In this document: piece by piece, positions 11,028 through 22,553 of the stretch | How positions within the stretch are numbered: position 1 is the first letter of the stretch | How the letters are laid out: each line of letters opens with the position of its first letter | Source: Lingula anatina | Taxonomy: Eukaryota > Brachiopoda > Lingulata > Lingulida > Lingulidae | Reading direction: 5' to 3' | DNA length: 62,000 nt | Assembly (NCBI RefSeq): GCF_001039355.2 | Contig: NW_019775914.1 | Coordinates: 24,633 to 86,632 of the forward strand | Notes under the pieces: model-generated | What the model was told of the DNA's origin: nothing | What the model saw: only the letters and a program-made list of their open reading frames with translations | The model's database searches: none | Made by a program: the position numbers and the translations under genes

Positions 11028-12614
11028 ATGGTTGCAAGGATTTTCAACGTTCTGTTGCTAGTAAAAGTGACCGCACTCTCTGTCCTCGAATACAATACCA
11101 GCTTTGCCCAAGTCAGCAGCCCGACAAAACTGACAGAACTGAACAGAGGAATTTACGAAATTGGAGAGAAATTGCATAAAGAATGTCCTTCCTTTTTCGA
11201 CAGAAAGCTGGCTGAAAATTTGCTTATTCTGGGCAGACGACAGACGTCAGAAACTGCGTCCATATTGAAGAAGCGCGACGCCATGTTAGACTTGGAGCTG
11301 AGACTGGCTGAGAAGACTTTAGCTCATTTGACGAAAGAGTATGAGACTTGTGTAAAAGGTACAGTGAGTAGCCATCTATCAAGAGGCATAGGAAACTTGA
11401 AAATCCCAAAATTTACCATTTTTGAAGTTTTTCATTGTTTTAACCATATTCATTGTCTAGGGTCTCTGGGTGAGTGGTGGCATCTTTAGGTGCTTTTTTT
11501 ATTATTGAAATGTCTCGTCATTTATATCTGCCATTCAATTTCTGTTGCAGCCGTTTTCGACTTTATCCACATCTGTTTAGATTCCAATCCTTTCATGCAT
11601 AATGTAACATATTTCAACAGACTTACAGCACACCCCTTTCACTCCTCTCAAACATGAGAATTCTCCTCCTCGCGAAGGATTCCCTTCTTCTGTTCGATGT
11701 GTACATGAGTGTTCAGTTATTTCACAGATTGTTCGTGTAATATTTACAACAGTGACGATGCTTGGGAAGGTGAGGGTTATCCACCGTCTTTGCCAGTTTC
11801 CTTATTCCTGTATTTAGACAAAAAATCATTTAACTACAATTATGTTTTTATTTTCGAAATATCTATTCTTTTCAGGGCGCGACCCCTGTGCCAGCTCGCC
11901 TTGTTTAAACGGCTCCACTTGCTACGTCTTCAGTGGGAACGTATGGTGTGAATGTGTGTCGGGGTTTGGCGGAAAACACTGTGAAAAAGGTGTGTGCCTT
12001 AAAAAGAGACCTCTTTTAAAATAAGTGCAACTAGCTATCCGATATCGGTGATAAGGATAATACATGTGAAAGCCTTACAAATCAAGAAGAATAAAAAGTT
12101 TTCGTGTGAAAAATGAGCCTTTTCTTCCTGGCACCTGGTCTGTATTGAAAATTGTCTATAATCTATTTTTTATTTGTGGTTTTTTCGTTTGCTTCACTTT
12201 TATTTCTTGATTATACTTTGCACCCATTATACATCAATGGGTCAATGATTTTACTAGTACAATAATAAAAAAATATATTTTGTTTTTTTTCGTGAGTATA
12301 TAATTGTTCGTGCTTGAAATACGAGCTGATTTTAAATTGCTCTAGACTGGCGAATAGAAAGCATAAATAATTTTAATCTCGATTATATATAGGCCTGTGT
12401 GTATGTGTGTGTGAGTGCGTGTGCGTGTGCCCGCGTGTGTGTGCGTGTGAATGTGTGTTTGTGTGTGAGTATGTGGATGTGTACATGTATGTTTGTGTGT
12501 GTATATTGCCTTTAATGCCTTTGTCTTTTGTCATCAGAAATATAGACAATATGAGAAATTGGGAGGTAATTGTTTCGTTATTATCTCTTTCCAGATCTAG
12601 ATAACGCAAAGTAA
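11028..12614 (+). CDS. Small secreted protein with one C-terminal EGF-like domain (3 exons)
   Basis: Exons 11028-11358, 11876-11989 and 12595-12614 join in phase (331+114+20 nt) to give about 154 aa ending at TAA 12612-12614. The start ATG precedes a hydrophobic leader (MVARIFNVLLLVKVTALSVL) that looks like a signal peptide. Residues about 35-110 are charged and probably helical (LELRLAEKTLAHLTKEYE), with two cysteines. Exon 2 is a classical EGF module, C-x4-C-x5-C-x8-C-x-C-x8-C, carried alone on its exon. The last exon adds only six residues. An ATTAAA at 12738-12743 could be the poly(A) signal. Such proteins are usually secreted ligands or matrix/lectin-associated factors; I do not recognise the specific family. 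The model is supported by splice sites and phase only. Confidence 0.7.
12395..12512. repeat. GT-rich imperfect microsatellite
   Basis: Interrupted (TG)n/(TGTGCG)n tract in the last intron of the EGF gene. Confidence 0.85.
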
Positions 12615-15600
12615 AGGGACACAGAGTGCTGGTCCTCTACACACAATGGATGATTGGATGATTACAAAGTTCATCGAACTTATTTACTGTGAAATATCAC
12701 ATCATGTATGTTTTCTGCCACACAAAGTGATATTAGAATTAAACAGTTGTAACCGAATGCTGTAGTCTTTTGCGAATTAGCTAGGCGCGATGAAAGATTG
12801 CGTTTTTTAGGTTTTTTTGTGTAGCATAGAATGAAAGAAGTTCTGCAGATGTCATTAACGTTACAGAAAACACCTTATATAAATCACTTTAATATATTTT
12901 TTTTCAGAAAAGAAATCACCGTAAAACAATCATGCTAGAAATAGAATTCCATTATATTTGTATCCGTCTTGAGCAACCACTCCTTCAGTATATTGCCTCA
13001 CATCCTGGTGTACTGTGCGGTGCTAATTTTACATCACGACTGACACGCCGTCAAGGAAAGAATTGAAAATAATGTTTTTTCCATTTCCGCACGGATATCA
13101 ATACCTTTGCAACTGCTTTTTGTGTACACATTTTTTTTTTTTTTTGAAGTCTCACCTCTCTTTAAAAACATAATGCGTTCCACGACATACGCCAAATATT
13201 TTGAATTTTATTAAATTCGTTACAATTTGATGAAGATCATACGTAAGTACATAGGTGAAGTACGTAAAAAAGTTAAGAACACTCACAAACATAGACTCGC
13301 GTGTTCCCATTTGCTTTCTAATTACCACCAAAATATTTATATTAATCATAAATAGACTTACGTTGTCATTACGTTTAATGATTGCACAAAACAAGGTGCA
13401 TGCATCTCACTACTTCTGTTTATCAAAACCATTCCCTACTCATTTCCCCTACTGTCTCCTACCTTCTCATTTCAATCCCAACCCCCTTCTTCGAGTCTCT
13501 TCCTAGACCCTAAAATCCTCTTAAAACCCTGATTATTCTGAAGTATTTCGTGACAGGTAAAAATAAGACCATCACCATGTACATGCACTGTTACCCCGTC
13601 ATTTGAGCTTAACTGAACCACGTGTGCCTTGACCCTCGTCTCTCTCTTCTCAATGCCCTTTTCTTATTTTACTCTTCCTTACTTCTCTCCCACGCCCCGT
13701 ATATAGCTGTTAATCTCGGGCAGTTTAAACGCGTTTCATGACAGGTAATAGTTAAAATACAGACAGGTACATAAACAGGTATCCAAGCTTAACCCAACCA
13801 CGCGTGACAGAGGACATTCCAACNAAGGCATGATAAACGGTAAGGCACAGAGCCATATTTTCTTTAAGCACAATAACATATCAGGTGAAAGCATTGATGG
13901 CGGGCAGCCAAGGAGACGCATGGACGGACACAAGACGGGATGGACACGGGACCCTTCTTCTGTTTTTAACTCCAATAAAATGTTAATTTATAGCCCATTA
14001 CATGTAAATTTGTAAACTTAAAATACCGCTGACAAGTAAAACATGGCTGTTAAACGTTTTAACTCAGTGGTGCCCTGAGGCTGGTCTTAGATAATCGGAG
14101 TTACGATGTAAGTCAAGTTGATTATATGAAACCATACACTTTTATATATATATTAATCTAGATGACGAAAATGTTACCAGAAATAAGATCAAAATGGCTT
14201 TAGCATTGTTGTGAACTATTCAAACCATGAAAATTACCTCCGCCCTCATTCAGGTATGAACTGTATATGTACATAATTATGCACATTGTCCCAGAACGGA
14301 CAAAACAGGTGGCGATTTCATTTCAATATCAAAAAGATTTTAAAGAAGTAAATATGTGTAAAAACCCAGAGCATCAGGTGCACATCCTGCTGAGGAAGGT
14401 ACCTTCATTATCCCACATGAGGGTCTGTCGTTACCACACGTTTGTATAAATTCCATGGGTTGTAAGTGCATTCTCAGGTCTCAGGTATGCTATATAGCGG
14501 TCTTCGCATACTTTGTATTGTTGTAAGTCAATGAGAGATGTTTTGATGAGCGCTTTCCAAGGCGTGATTGTGGGTTGAAGCCGGTGACTTGCCGACTTGT
14601 ATCTTATTTTTATTGGAGACGTGGTGCACCTGTTACTGAGATGACTCTCACTCTCTCTCTCTCTCTCTCTCTCTCTGACAAACACACGCACAAGCACACA
14701 CGCTCATTAAGCAGCTATCGTTCTTCCTTAAATGCAGACTACTAATGTAAAAAATACACCTACAAATGTCCTAGACCAAATTTAAAACCAAACCACCATC
14801 ACACAAAGTGACTTGCGTATTCTCGCCACCATATTCAGTGACATATTAATTTAGCATCTAAGAAACGACATTAATATCACCCCAATCCGCACTGTCACCC
14901 ACCGCACATTTATATATATGTCACCACCCACAGTGTCCTAGACAATAGGCCTATATACAGCCAATGTTTCACCCATCTCTCCCCTCTCCGCAACGTCATA
15001 AACCGTTACAAGGTGCATCTTCCCTATCAGTACTTTGAAAGGGGGTGCAATAGCAAGGTATTGGAACCCCCTCCCCCTTCCTCCCAACACATAGGAAGCC
15101 GGGTTCACAGTTTTTTTAAACTTTTTGCCACACATATACTGGTATAAGGATCGACATTTCTTAAAGATCTTATTTTAGGTGAATAAAGTTAAGGACACCC
15201 CGCTGTTGCTAGATCCGAATAGAACTTTTTAAGTTATTTATATAAGAAATAAAGATATCTTGAGACAGAAAAGGCAGATAGGTTATATATTATATATACT
15301 TACTAGTAAATCTTGGATCAAATTAAAACCATATTTGTGCTTATCTGATGTGGTATATGAGCCTATTAATTACACCATTAGAGTAAAGAAGGCTAACTCC
15401 CATTTAATGTTACTCTATCTAAGGAATAAAACTGAGCTGTTTCGGTGTTTTTGCCTTTTCGCCATTTCCCTAGTCTATTAAAAATCAAATAAATGAGGCT
15501 TTCAGTCTTCCCGTAAAAGCTATATATTATTTTTTATTTTCAATAAATATCATGTATATCACAACTCTCCAAAACAAAATATTGTCAGTATATAAGTCAG

Positions 15601-16064
15601 GATAATGTGTAAAAATATGTCTTCACAATTAATTAGGTCTAGCACATGTATATTCTTCATGGAAAATGTCTTCATTTACTATTTTCGTAGATTTCATGTG
15701 TAAATATTGCATTGAGGATAGAAATGTTTCTGTCCTCACAATTAGTATTAGGACTAGTATTTGGATAATTTCCATAGAAAATATCTGGCTTCATTTACTG
15801 GTTTATTAGAGCTCATTAAATATTGTTTTGTGATCCCCTGTCAGTGAAAAGCTGCAAAGCCAATGTTTCCCGTCAACTTCTACCCTACATGGAATGAGTT
15901 TTATATTGTATTGTATTGCATTGTATTGTATTACATTGCATTGCATTGCATTGCATTATATTGTATTGCATTGCATTGCATTGCACTGTATTGTATTGTA
16001 TTGTATTGTATTGTATTGTATTGTATTGTATTGTATTGTAATTTCTTCCAGACATGTAGCAATC
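12615..16064. other. Intergenic region with a gap N and microsatellites
   Basis: No gene recognised. Contains an N at 13824, a (TC)n tract at about 14647-14676, and two weakly similar stretches around 13540-13640 and 13730-13810 (shared words TGACAGGTAA and AGCTTAAC..AACCACG). It ends in a pentanucleotide repeat that abuts the receptor gene. A 5' UTR exon of the receptor may lie here but cannot be identified. Confidence 0.6.
15902..16040. repeat. (ATTGT/ATTGC)n pentanucleotide repeat next to the receptor start
   Basis: About 27 units of a 5-bp repeat, mixed TTGTA and TTGCA, ending about 25 bp before the receptor start codon and running into ATTTCTTCCAG, which reads as a 3' splice site. Confidence 0.95.
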
Positions 16065-16359
16065 ATGGGGTCTACTCTGCCGTGGGTGCCATGGGCACTG
16101 GTCATCGCAGGTCTGGTTTGGTTCGCGCTTGCGCAGGCGCAGCAGGACCCACCAAACTCCTGCATCCCCCGGGAGAGATACCTCAGAATTCCTGGTGATG
16201 CTTACATAACGGCACTCCTAGACATACACCACCCAGACCCGGGGAGGCCGTGGAGGTGTGGCACGGGGGTGAACAAACGGGCCGTCTTAGAACTGGAGAC
16301 AATGCTATGGGCAATAGATAGGATTAACACGGCTGGGTATTTTGGAGCCGGGAAACTAG
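16065..16359 (+). CDS. Receptor exon 1: signal peptide and start of Venus-flytrap domain 1
   Basis: Encodes MGSTLPWVPWALVIAGLVWF as a hydrophobic leader, then the domain start GDAYITALLDIHHPDPGRPW, CG and an ELETMLWAIDRIN helix. These match the GD..I.ALF..H and A..FAI..IN signatures of mGluR-type ligand domains. The donor is GT at 16360. This exon is present only in copy A. Confidence 0.85.
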
Positions 16360-19300
16360 GTGTGTTTTTAATCTCCGACCACCGGGCGTGCTAGTAGTCT
16401 GTTACAAAAACGTTGAAAAGTGGGATTTTGTACAGTATTTTAGTAGGGGTGTAATATCAGAGGGAATAGTATGTATTGTACACTCACATCACTTTCTTTC
16501 AGAGGACCTTCTAGCTGTGACTAAAATCTCAAAATTTGTTGAAGAATTTATAAGAGCTTGAACAACTAAGAGCGAGTACACTTTAACAGTACCTAAGGGG
16601 GCGATTTCCCCTTTATTTTGTACATTCTAAACTTACTGACTGCTACAATATTGCTATTAATTGATGACTGCCCAACACACATATGTCAATATTAGGTAGA
16701 TGTATTGGAAACAACAAACACGCAATGTGTAGAATTTCTAACTAATTGACAACGAACTCATTCCACCGTTTTACAGTCTAAATTAAAACAGGTTTCAAAC
16801 GGCGGGCATTATTCTTCAAACATATCAAGGCTGTTAAGTTGCAAGTTTGAGACGTGTACTGTCTCGCACCCCTCACACACAGTAACTGATGTGAAACAAC
16901 ACCTTAGTCTAACTGGCGAGATAAAAATACTCTAAAAATTACCCAACATGTCTCACTTACAGGTTTGGAGGTATACGATACATGTGGATTGAAGAATGAT
17001 GCCGTACAGTTTGCCAGTGACAAGCTCTCATTTCTGTACGACTGCACGACCTCCTGTGCTGTGAACGGCACTTTTCTGGGCCTGATAGGACCATCCAACT
17101 GTGATGCAGCCGATGCCGTGGCCACATTAATGAAGGGAAGAAATGTCACACAGGTGTTGACGTCAGAGTGCTCAAAACAATACGTCACAAGTGACGTCAC
17201 AGCATACCCTTCTCTTTTCCGGACATTTCAACGACCTAAAACAAGGAACGAAGTGAGTTTGCTCATAAGTGAATGATAATGTGCATGTACTCTTAATTGT
17301 GTGTATAGATGCGTGTGCTCGTTTTTTAAGGTGATAATTAAATTTAGAATGAACTCTCACAAGTGAAAGACCAGTGTTTGGTTATAATCATGATATAGAT
17401 CATTCTAAAGGTTTACCTATAATGATAGATAAATAAATAAACTCATATATCCTAAGAAATAGAAACGTTTTTCTTTCAGGCCCTGTTAGCATTGGTGAAG
17501 GACCTTCAGTGGTCCTTAGTAGGTGCAGTTTACACCAAAAGCCAGGAGTCCATAGAACAATTCCAGGAATTCAAAGAAATGGCCAATAAAAATGGCATAT
17601 GCATTGGTCACTCGGAACCCGTCCTTCCTTCCATGAACATGAATAGTTTGGCACAGTGGGCGGGTGAAGAATATTTCGACTTGGGTTCAGCGACGGGCGC
17701 CAACATGGGAGTCGTGTACTTTGGAGACAATGAAATGTTAGTGAATATATTTACTGAAATACAAACCAGAAACTTAAACAGAGATTTGAAGAATTTACAC
17801 TGGATTCTGTCCACGGATCAGTTTTCTTCAAAAGAACTGTCAGATATAGGGAGTTATGGGGAAGGAGCTATTGTTGTATCAACCATGTCTTTTTCTTTAC
17901 AGCAAGTGACTGAATTTATTACCAAACGCATCAACGAAGGAGCTGTTGCAACGCCAGAAAATCCCTGGCTTAAAAATCTCACTACTTCTGATGTGGTAAT
18001 TAGCGAAACGATGGTGCCATCGTTAGACGCTATATATTTGTATGCTAAAACATTAAAGGAGACGGGGGCTAGTCTCTGCTCTTTAAATAGTGGGAACATA
18101 TGCCCAGAAGTTAACTACAATAGCATACGACAGCGCTTTGAAAACATACGTGTATTATATACCGACCTAGGTGACATGGCACCAAATGATTTTGTGTCCA
18201 CTGATAGGAATATATCGTTTCAGTATGACCACCATTTACGAAGTTTAACAAACGATTCTCAACAACAGCTGCAACAGAATTATTTTCTTCTTGCGCGAAA
18301 CTCTCCCCAGAATCTAAAACCTATTGGAAATTATACCGAAGAGGGAGGATTCTACTTTGTTGCCTCAGAACTTACAATTAGAACTTCATCCTGTGCAAGT
18401 ATATGCACCAATTGTATTCAACAGGTGCGTCGAGATTACGACTTTTTCGTCAAAGAAGGGGATGTTTATATTTTAGCCTTGATGAAGCTACACAACAGAG
18501 CCAAAGACCCTTCGGACAAATATGGGTGCGGAGAGTACGATACCGTCTCCAACCCTTACCCTCAAGTGGAAGCTCTGCTCTTCGCTTTGGAAGAAATGTC
18601 CAACAAGACGGGGATCAACTTCGGGGCGATCGTGTATGACGCATGTGACAGTTCTGTCAGACTGACGAATATGCTTGGAAACTTTTTCAACAATGAGACG
18701 GGAGACCCACATTTTGCGTTGACCGTCAAGGGGAAGCCGCTGGACATCAACAAAGTCGTTGGGTGTATTGGCGCCTTCACGAGCACGGACACACTGACCG
18801 CTGCAGCGTTCTTGACTCATATGAAGCGTATTTTGGTGAGTTGAGGCGCATCATTAAAACCTTTATTTTGTTTCTAGATTAATAAAGTCGCCTGTGCCAA
18901 ATACTGGTACTGTTAACGTTGATGTGACGAGGAATTACTTTCAACCGATGTGATATGTTGGCAAAATATGCAATGAGTGTAAAACTGCTTCTACATAAAA
19001 CAAGTGGGCAGAATTTTGCATTAAATGCTTATGAAAATCATAAGTTTTCAAACTTGCTTTAAAGTCACTAGAACTTCAGAAAAGATCTCATTAATGCACT
19101 TTCACTATTGGTTCACTGAAAATGAAGATAACTTGTTGACTTTTTGCAGTCAATTGGTTTACGGCTGCAGTGACTGGTTTACATAATCAAGTATTGTAAA
19201 CCACACAAAATTCAACAATTTATGTGACTTCATATTGATTTTTATGTGCCACAGGTCAGCTACTCCGCATCCAGTACCCTCTTAGACGACAGAAAGCGAT

Positions 19301-20475
19301 TCCCATACTTCCTACGAACTCTACCATCTGACAGCAAGCAAGCTAAAGCCATTCTAGATATCATCAAACATTTAAAATCTAATTACGTGCATCTCGTGCA
19401 TGTAGACAACGACTACGGACGCACGGGGGCCTCTGCGTTCAAAGACCTTGCCCAAGAGAATGGTATTTGTATAACTCAGTCTACTCCCAAAATCCTTGAC
19501 TTAGACGGGGGAAATGCCATTGGGATCGCTGGGCAATTATTAGACTCAAACGATGCCAATATTGTTGTATTCTTTGGTGAAGATGATCACGCCATTAATT
19601 TCCTGTCCGGACTTAAGCAAGTCACAAGGGACATTATGAGACAATTTGTGTTCATTTTCTCCGAAGCCATCGCAGACGGGGAAGCCGAAATTCGGCGACA
19701 ATTCCCTGATCTTGTATTAGGCTCCATATCGCTAAACGTGGACAATCAGCACAGGTGGCACACGTCATTTTACAACTACCTTTCCAAAAAGACTCCCGAC
19801 TTCTCAGCTAACCCAATGTGGTTTAACGAATTCTGGGAACATAATTTTCAATGTAGTCTTGACAGCAGTTTCTCTAAAGACCGTAGTCTTTGTATGGGCA
19901 ATGAACGCATTGCTAAAGCATCGGTGCTGACAGGAAATCCATGGGTTCCGCCAATTATAACCGCGGCGCTGGCGCTGACGCAGGGACTGTCCGAGCTTCA
20001 GTGCCTTACCCCCCTCTCCCAGTGCGCCGTAGAGGACATAGTATCCAGCGTCGCGGGCACGACGCTGCAGTCGGAGCAGGCCACGTCCTTCAGGCCGTTT
20101 GACGACAATGGGAATGGACTCATCGGATACAAAATATTTAGCTTTCAGAAAAACTCAAGTGGAACCATATACAAAGAGGTTAGTGAATTATTTGTGAATG
20201 TTACTTTTTTGTTATACAGATAAACCTAATTGTGATATTTTTGGATATTGATTTTCATTATCTACATTTTTTTTATTTATTTTAACAATCAAGAGGCGAA
20301 TTCCAGACGTACGCAATTACACTGGTCCCTTGACAATGGGAAAACAATCACGTTTTTTATCATCTGACAAATAAATGTATTTCGCAACCTTCGATGTTGA
20401 ATATTGGGATATGTCCATTGGAGTGGATTGTTGTATGTAATGTTAGCTCTTGCAGTGAGTACGTGAACATGCAAG

Positions 20476-20517
<42 letters not shown>

Positions 20518-22553
20518 CGCGCGCGTGCGTGTGTGTTAGTGTGTTTGTCAAGGTATTCATAGGAAGATCCTCATAATAAATTCACAGGTGGTTATTGTAT
20601 TTACATTATCCGAAATTTTGAACCAATGAAAATTGTATTTACATTAACCGAACTTATGAACCAATGAAAATATGTTCGTGAGAGAACAGTTTCATTAGCT
20701 CTGTATGTATCAATTTAAATTATTGTTTTTCTTTTTATCAAGAGCTTATAAAATATGTGGGTATTACCTCCAATATTTCTGTGACTGTCAGTCACCATCA
20801 TCAGGGAGTAAATGACTAGGGTCATTTCACCTGGAATGAAAATCCAGGTCAATTGCCCCTAATCACTGGCCAGAAATATTGGAGGTAATACCCACATATT
20901 TTATAAGCTCTTGGTAAAAAGAAAAACAATAATTTAAAAAATATGTTCGGTTGTAAAATAATGAATGTTCATTACAGGTTGGTTCTATATCCCCCAATGG
21001 CTCACTAGTTGGTCTCGAGGACAACGTATTTTACGCCAAAAATGGTGACGTCATCAGAGACTTCCAATCCACTTGTCAGGGAGCGGTGAAAGGCTGTGAC
21101 TTTTGCGTAGTGAATGATGGAGAGAAAGAAGAAGGACAAGAGGGTCTCGTTACGGCTCTGGTACTGGTGTCTGTGGTGCTTGCAGTAGGCCTCGTGGCTG
21201 TGGCTGTGTTTTTGTATACTCGGTACAAAAACGGTAAGTAGGCCTACCTCTAAAGTACAGGGGTGATGCATTGTTTTTCACGTATAAGTGATGACAATAA
21301 GAATTACTAATTTAAAAGTCAGTAACACACTAATAAAATTAATGTAAGTACTTTGAGAAAATTTAAGAAAAATTGATAAAACATTTGAAATCTTTGTTTC
21401 AAATATGAGATGATTATATATATGTAGTCACTTTTAAAATATCATAATAAAGATTTTATTTGGCGAAAAAATTGGTTTCACCAGCTGTTATCTTATTTCT
21501 TTTTCAGACAACTGCCAAGTGATAGCAAGGAGTTGTCTGGTCATCCATCGCCCAACATCCTCATCCTTCAAACAAAATGGTGTCCTTCACAACGAGACTC
21601 AATCGCAAACTCCCATCCAAACGACAACACAAGATGACGCCGATATAGACTCCATCTACACGACGCCCGTGTCCGATAATTTCAATCGACTGGGTTTATT
21701 TTTTGGCCTTACTTCCAGCAGCGTGGACGGGAGCACAAGGAGTGCTGATTCTGACGTGGGTGCTGCCAATTACGGCCCTCCCCTACCAAAACGCAATAGC
21801 GAAAATGGCGGGCGGGGCCGAGCAAGCACTATGCCTTCAAGGTCGATCTCCTTGCCGCCAAAAGCGATGCGATCGTCTGCCGATGATTCCGAAGTTGAAT
21901 CAGAACCTGCGTATTTACAGATGAACAGATCGGAACCGGGATTTCCCATCAAACGCCAGCGTCCGGCAGCAAGAGATCCCTTGTCAGGTCTTGCCACTTT
22001 ACCTAGAAATAACAGAAACAGACATCTTCAAAGAAATACTCCAGACCGGGATAGTTTAGAGATGTATCGCCATTCTGAAAGTGTCCATTATCACTCCTCT
22101 CCCTTGATTGACCAATCACCGCCGGTCTCTCAACAGAAAAGTCGTCCATCAGACTCAGAACCGGTTCAGTACAGTACCTTGTCCATTCCCAGCACAAACG
22201 CGTACACTTCACCCCCGCGCGCCAGCGCACCAAGACCCACAGCTCTCTACTACCCGTCAAGTGACCGTCATCACACGTCTGGGGAGTCTGGCTCCAGCGG
22301 GCGTCTGTCCCCCATTCTTCCTAAACCCCAAGGGAAAGCTGCCGTACCGTCACACTATGACCCGTACCCGTATTCGTATGTTAACAATGCCTATAGCCCA
22401 GAGCCCGCACCTCAGGGGGACGACGGAAGTAAAAGCATTAGTTCCGTCATTCAGTATGAGAATCCGACACCGAATTTACGTCCTCACGCAGCCGGCATGA
22501 TACCAAACTGGTTGGAGTCGCAAACTGATGGACTCAGGTCCAAATATGTGTGA
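16065..22553 (+). CDS. Double Venus-flytrap single-pass receptor (copy A, complete)
   Basis: Six exons: 16065-16359, 16963-17252, 17480-18835, 19255-20178, 20978-21233, 21508-22553. They total 4167 nt, exactly 1388 codons plus TGA. Order: signal peptide (residues about 1-25, ending in an AQAQQDP region); Venus-flytrap domain 1 (about 44-480, GDAYITALLDIHH...); Venus-flytrap domain 2 (about 523-960, GDVYILALMKLHN...); a Cys-containing stalk; one hydrophobic helix (about 1010-1033); and a 348-aa Ser/Pro/Arg-rich cytoplasmic tail. Both ectodomain units resemble the ANF_receptor/periplasmic-binding-like ligand domain of class C GPCRs, and domain 2 is very mGluR-like. No 7TM bundle, kinase or cyclase domain follows. 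A cell-surface small-ligand receptor is inferred; ligand and partners are unknown. I cannot name a family with this exact layout. The start was chosen for its signal peptide just after a 3' splice-like site. Confidence 0.85.
17480..18835 (+). CDS. Receptor exon 3: end of Venus-flytrap domain 1, linker, start of domain 2
   Basis: Large 452-codon exon. It holds lobe-2 sequence of domain 1 (WSLVGAVYT...), a short Cys-rich linker (SSCASICTNCIQQ, residues about 505-515), then domain 2 beginning at GDVYILALMKLH with the conserved EALLFALEEMSNKTG helix and the VYDACDS strand. The copy-B sequence resumes at the position equivalent to 18222 within this exon. Confidence 0.85.
19255..20178 (+). CDS. Receptor exon 4: Venus-flytrap domain 2 ligand cleft
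   Basis: Starts with VSYSASS (residues 648-654), aligned by eye with the YSAT element of mGluRs that contacts the amino-acid ligand, followed by RTLPSDSKQAKAILDIIKHL and DNDYGRTG (Tyr701, at the place of the conserved cleft tyrosine). It ends at FRPFDDNGNGLIGYKIFSFQ, the usual closing strands of the domain (compare VxFDxNGD..). Cleft residues therefore look partly preserved, with Ser in place of the mGluR Thr. Confidence 0.85.
20480..20530. repeat. (GT)n microsatellite in receptor intron 4
   Basis: Uninterrupted GT run followed by GCGCGCGTGCG. The duplicate at about 26355-26420 has a different length and an ATT interruption. Confidence 0.9.
20716..20936. mobile_element. 221-bp MITE-like element with about 65-bp inverted repeats (receptor intron 4)
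   Basis: The left arm starts TAAATTATTGTTTTTC and runs through GTGGGTATTACCTCCAATAT. The right arm is its near-perfect reverse complement ending at CAATAATTTA. A core of about 90 bp separates the arms. No coding capacity, so it is probably non-autonomous. Flanks share AAAATATGTTCG (about 20660 and 20938). Confidence 0.8.
20978..21233 (+). CDS. Receptor exon 5: stalk and single membrane helix
   Basis: Encodes a short Cys-containing juxtamembrane stalk (STCQGAVKGCDFCVV), an acidic patch (NDGEKEEGQEG), then LVTALVLVSVVLAVGLVAVA with following basic TRYKN as stop-transfer. In class C GPCRs a longer nine-Cys region and seven helices would follow; here the next exon is a hydrophilic tail. Confidence 0.85.
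21508..22553 (+). CDS. Receptor exon 6: cytoplasmic tail with tyrosine motifs
   Basis: 348-aa low-complexity Ser/Pro/Arg-rich tail to TGA 22551-22553. Visible short motifs: IYTTP (Tyr1091), AYLQM (Tyr1176, a YxxM pattern bound by PI3K p85 SH2 domains), VQYSTL (Tyr1262, fits the ITIM V/I/LxYxxL), YVNN (Tyr1331) and YENP (Tyr1357), both YxN patterns of Grb2-type SH2 sites, plus PxxP runs. Function in SH2 recruitment is inference from pattern only. Confidence 0.8.

Noticed and set aside
13824-13824. Third single N, possibly another unmerged allelic overlap
   Set aside because: Sequence before and after the N shows no clear duplicate; only a weak similarity exists between 13540-13640 and 13730-13810, both left of the N.
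15863-16198. ILYCIALHCIALHC-type open frames
   Set aside because: They come from the pentanucleotide repeat whose period keeps frames open; the real coding sequence starts at 16065.
18488-18820. Minus-strand and alternative-frame open frames over the receptor exons (also 22003-22500 and their copy-B equivalents)
   Set aside because: Shadows of the receptor reading frame; no independent splice or protein signal.
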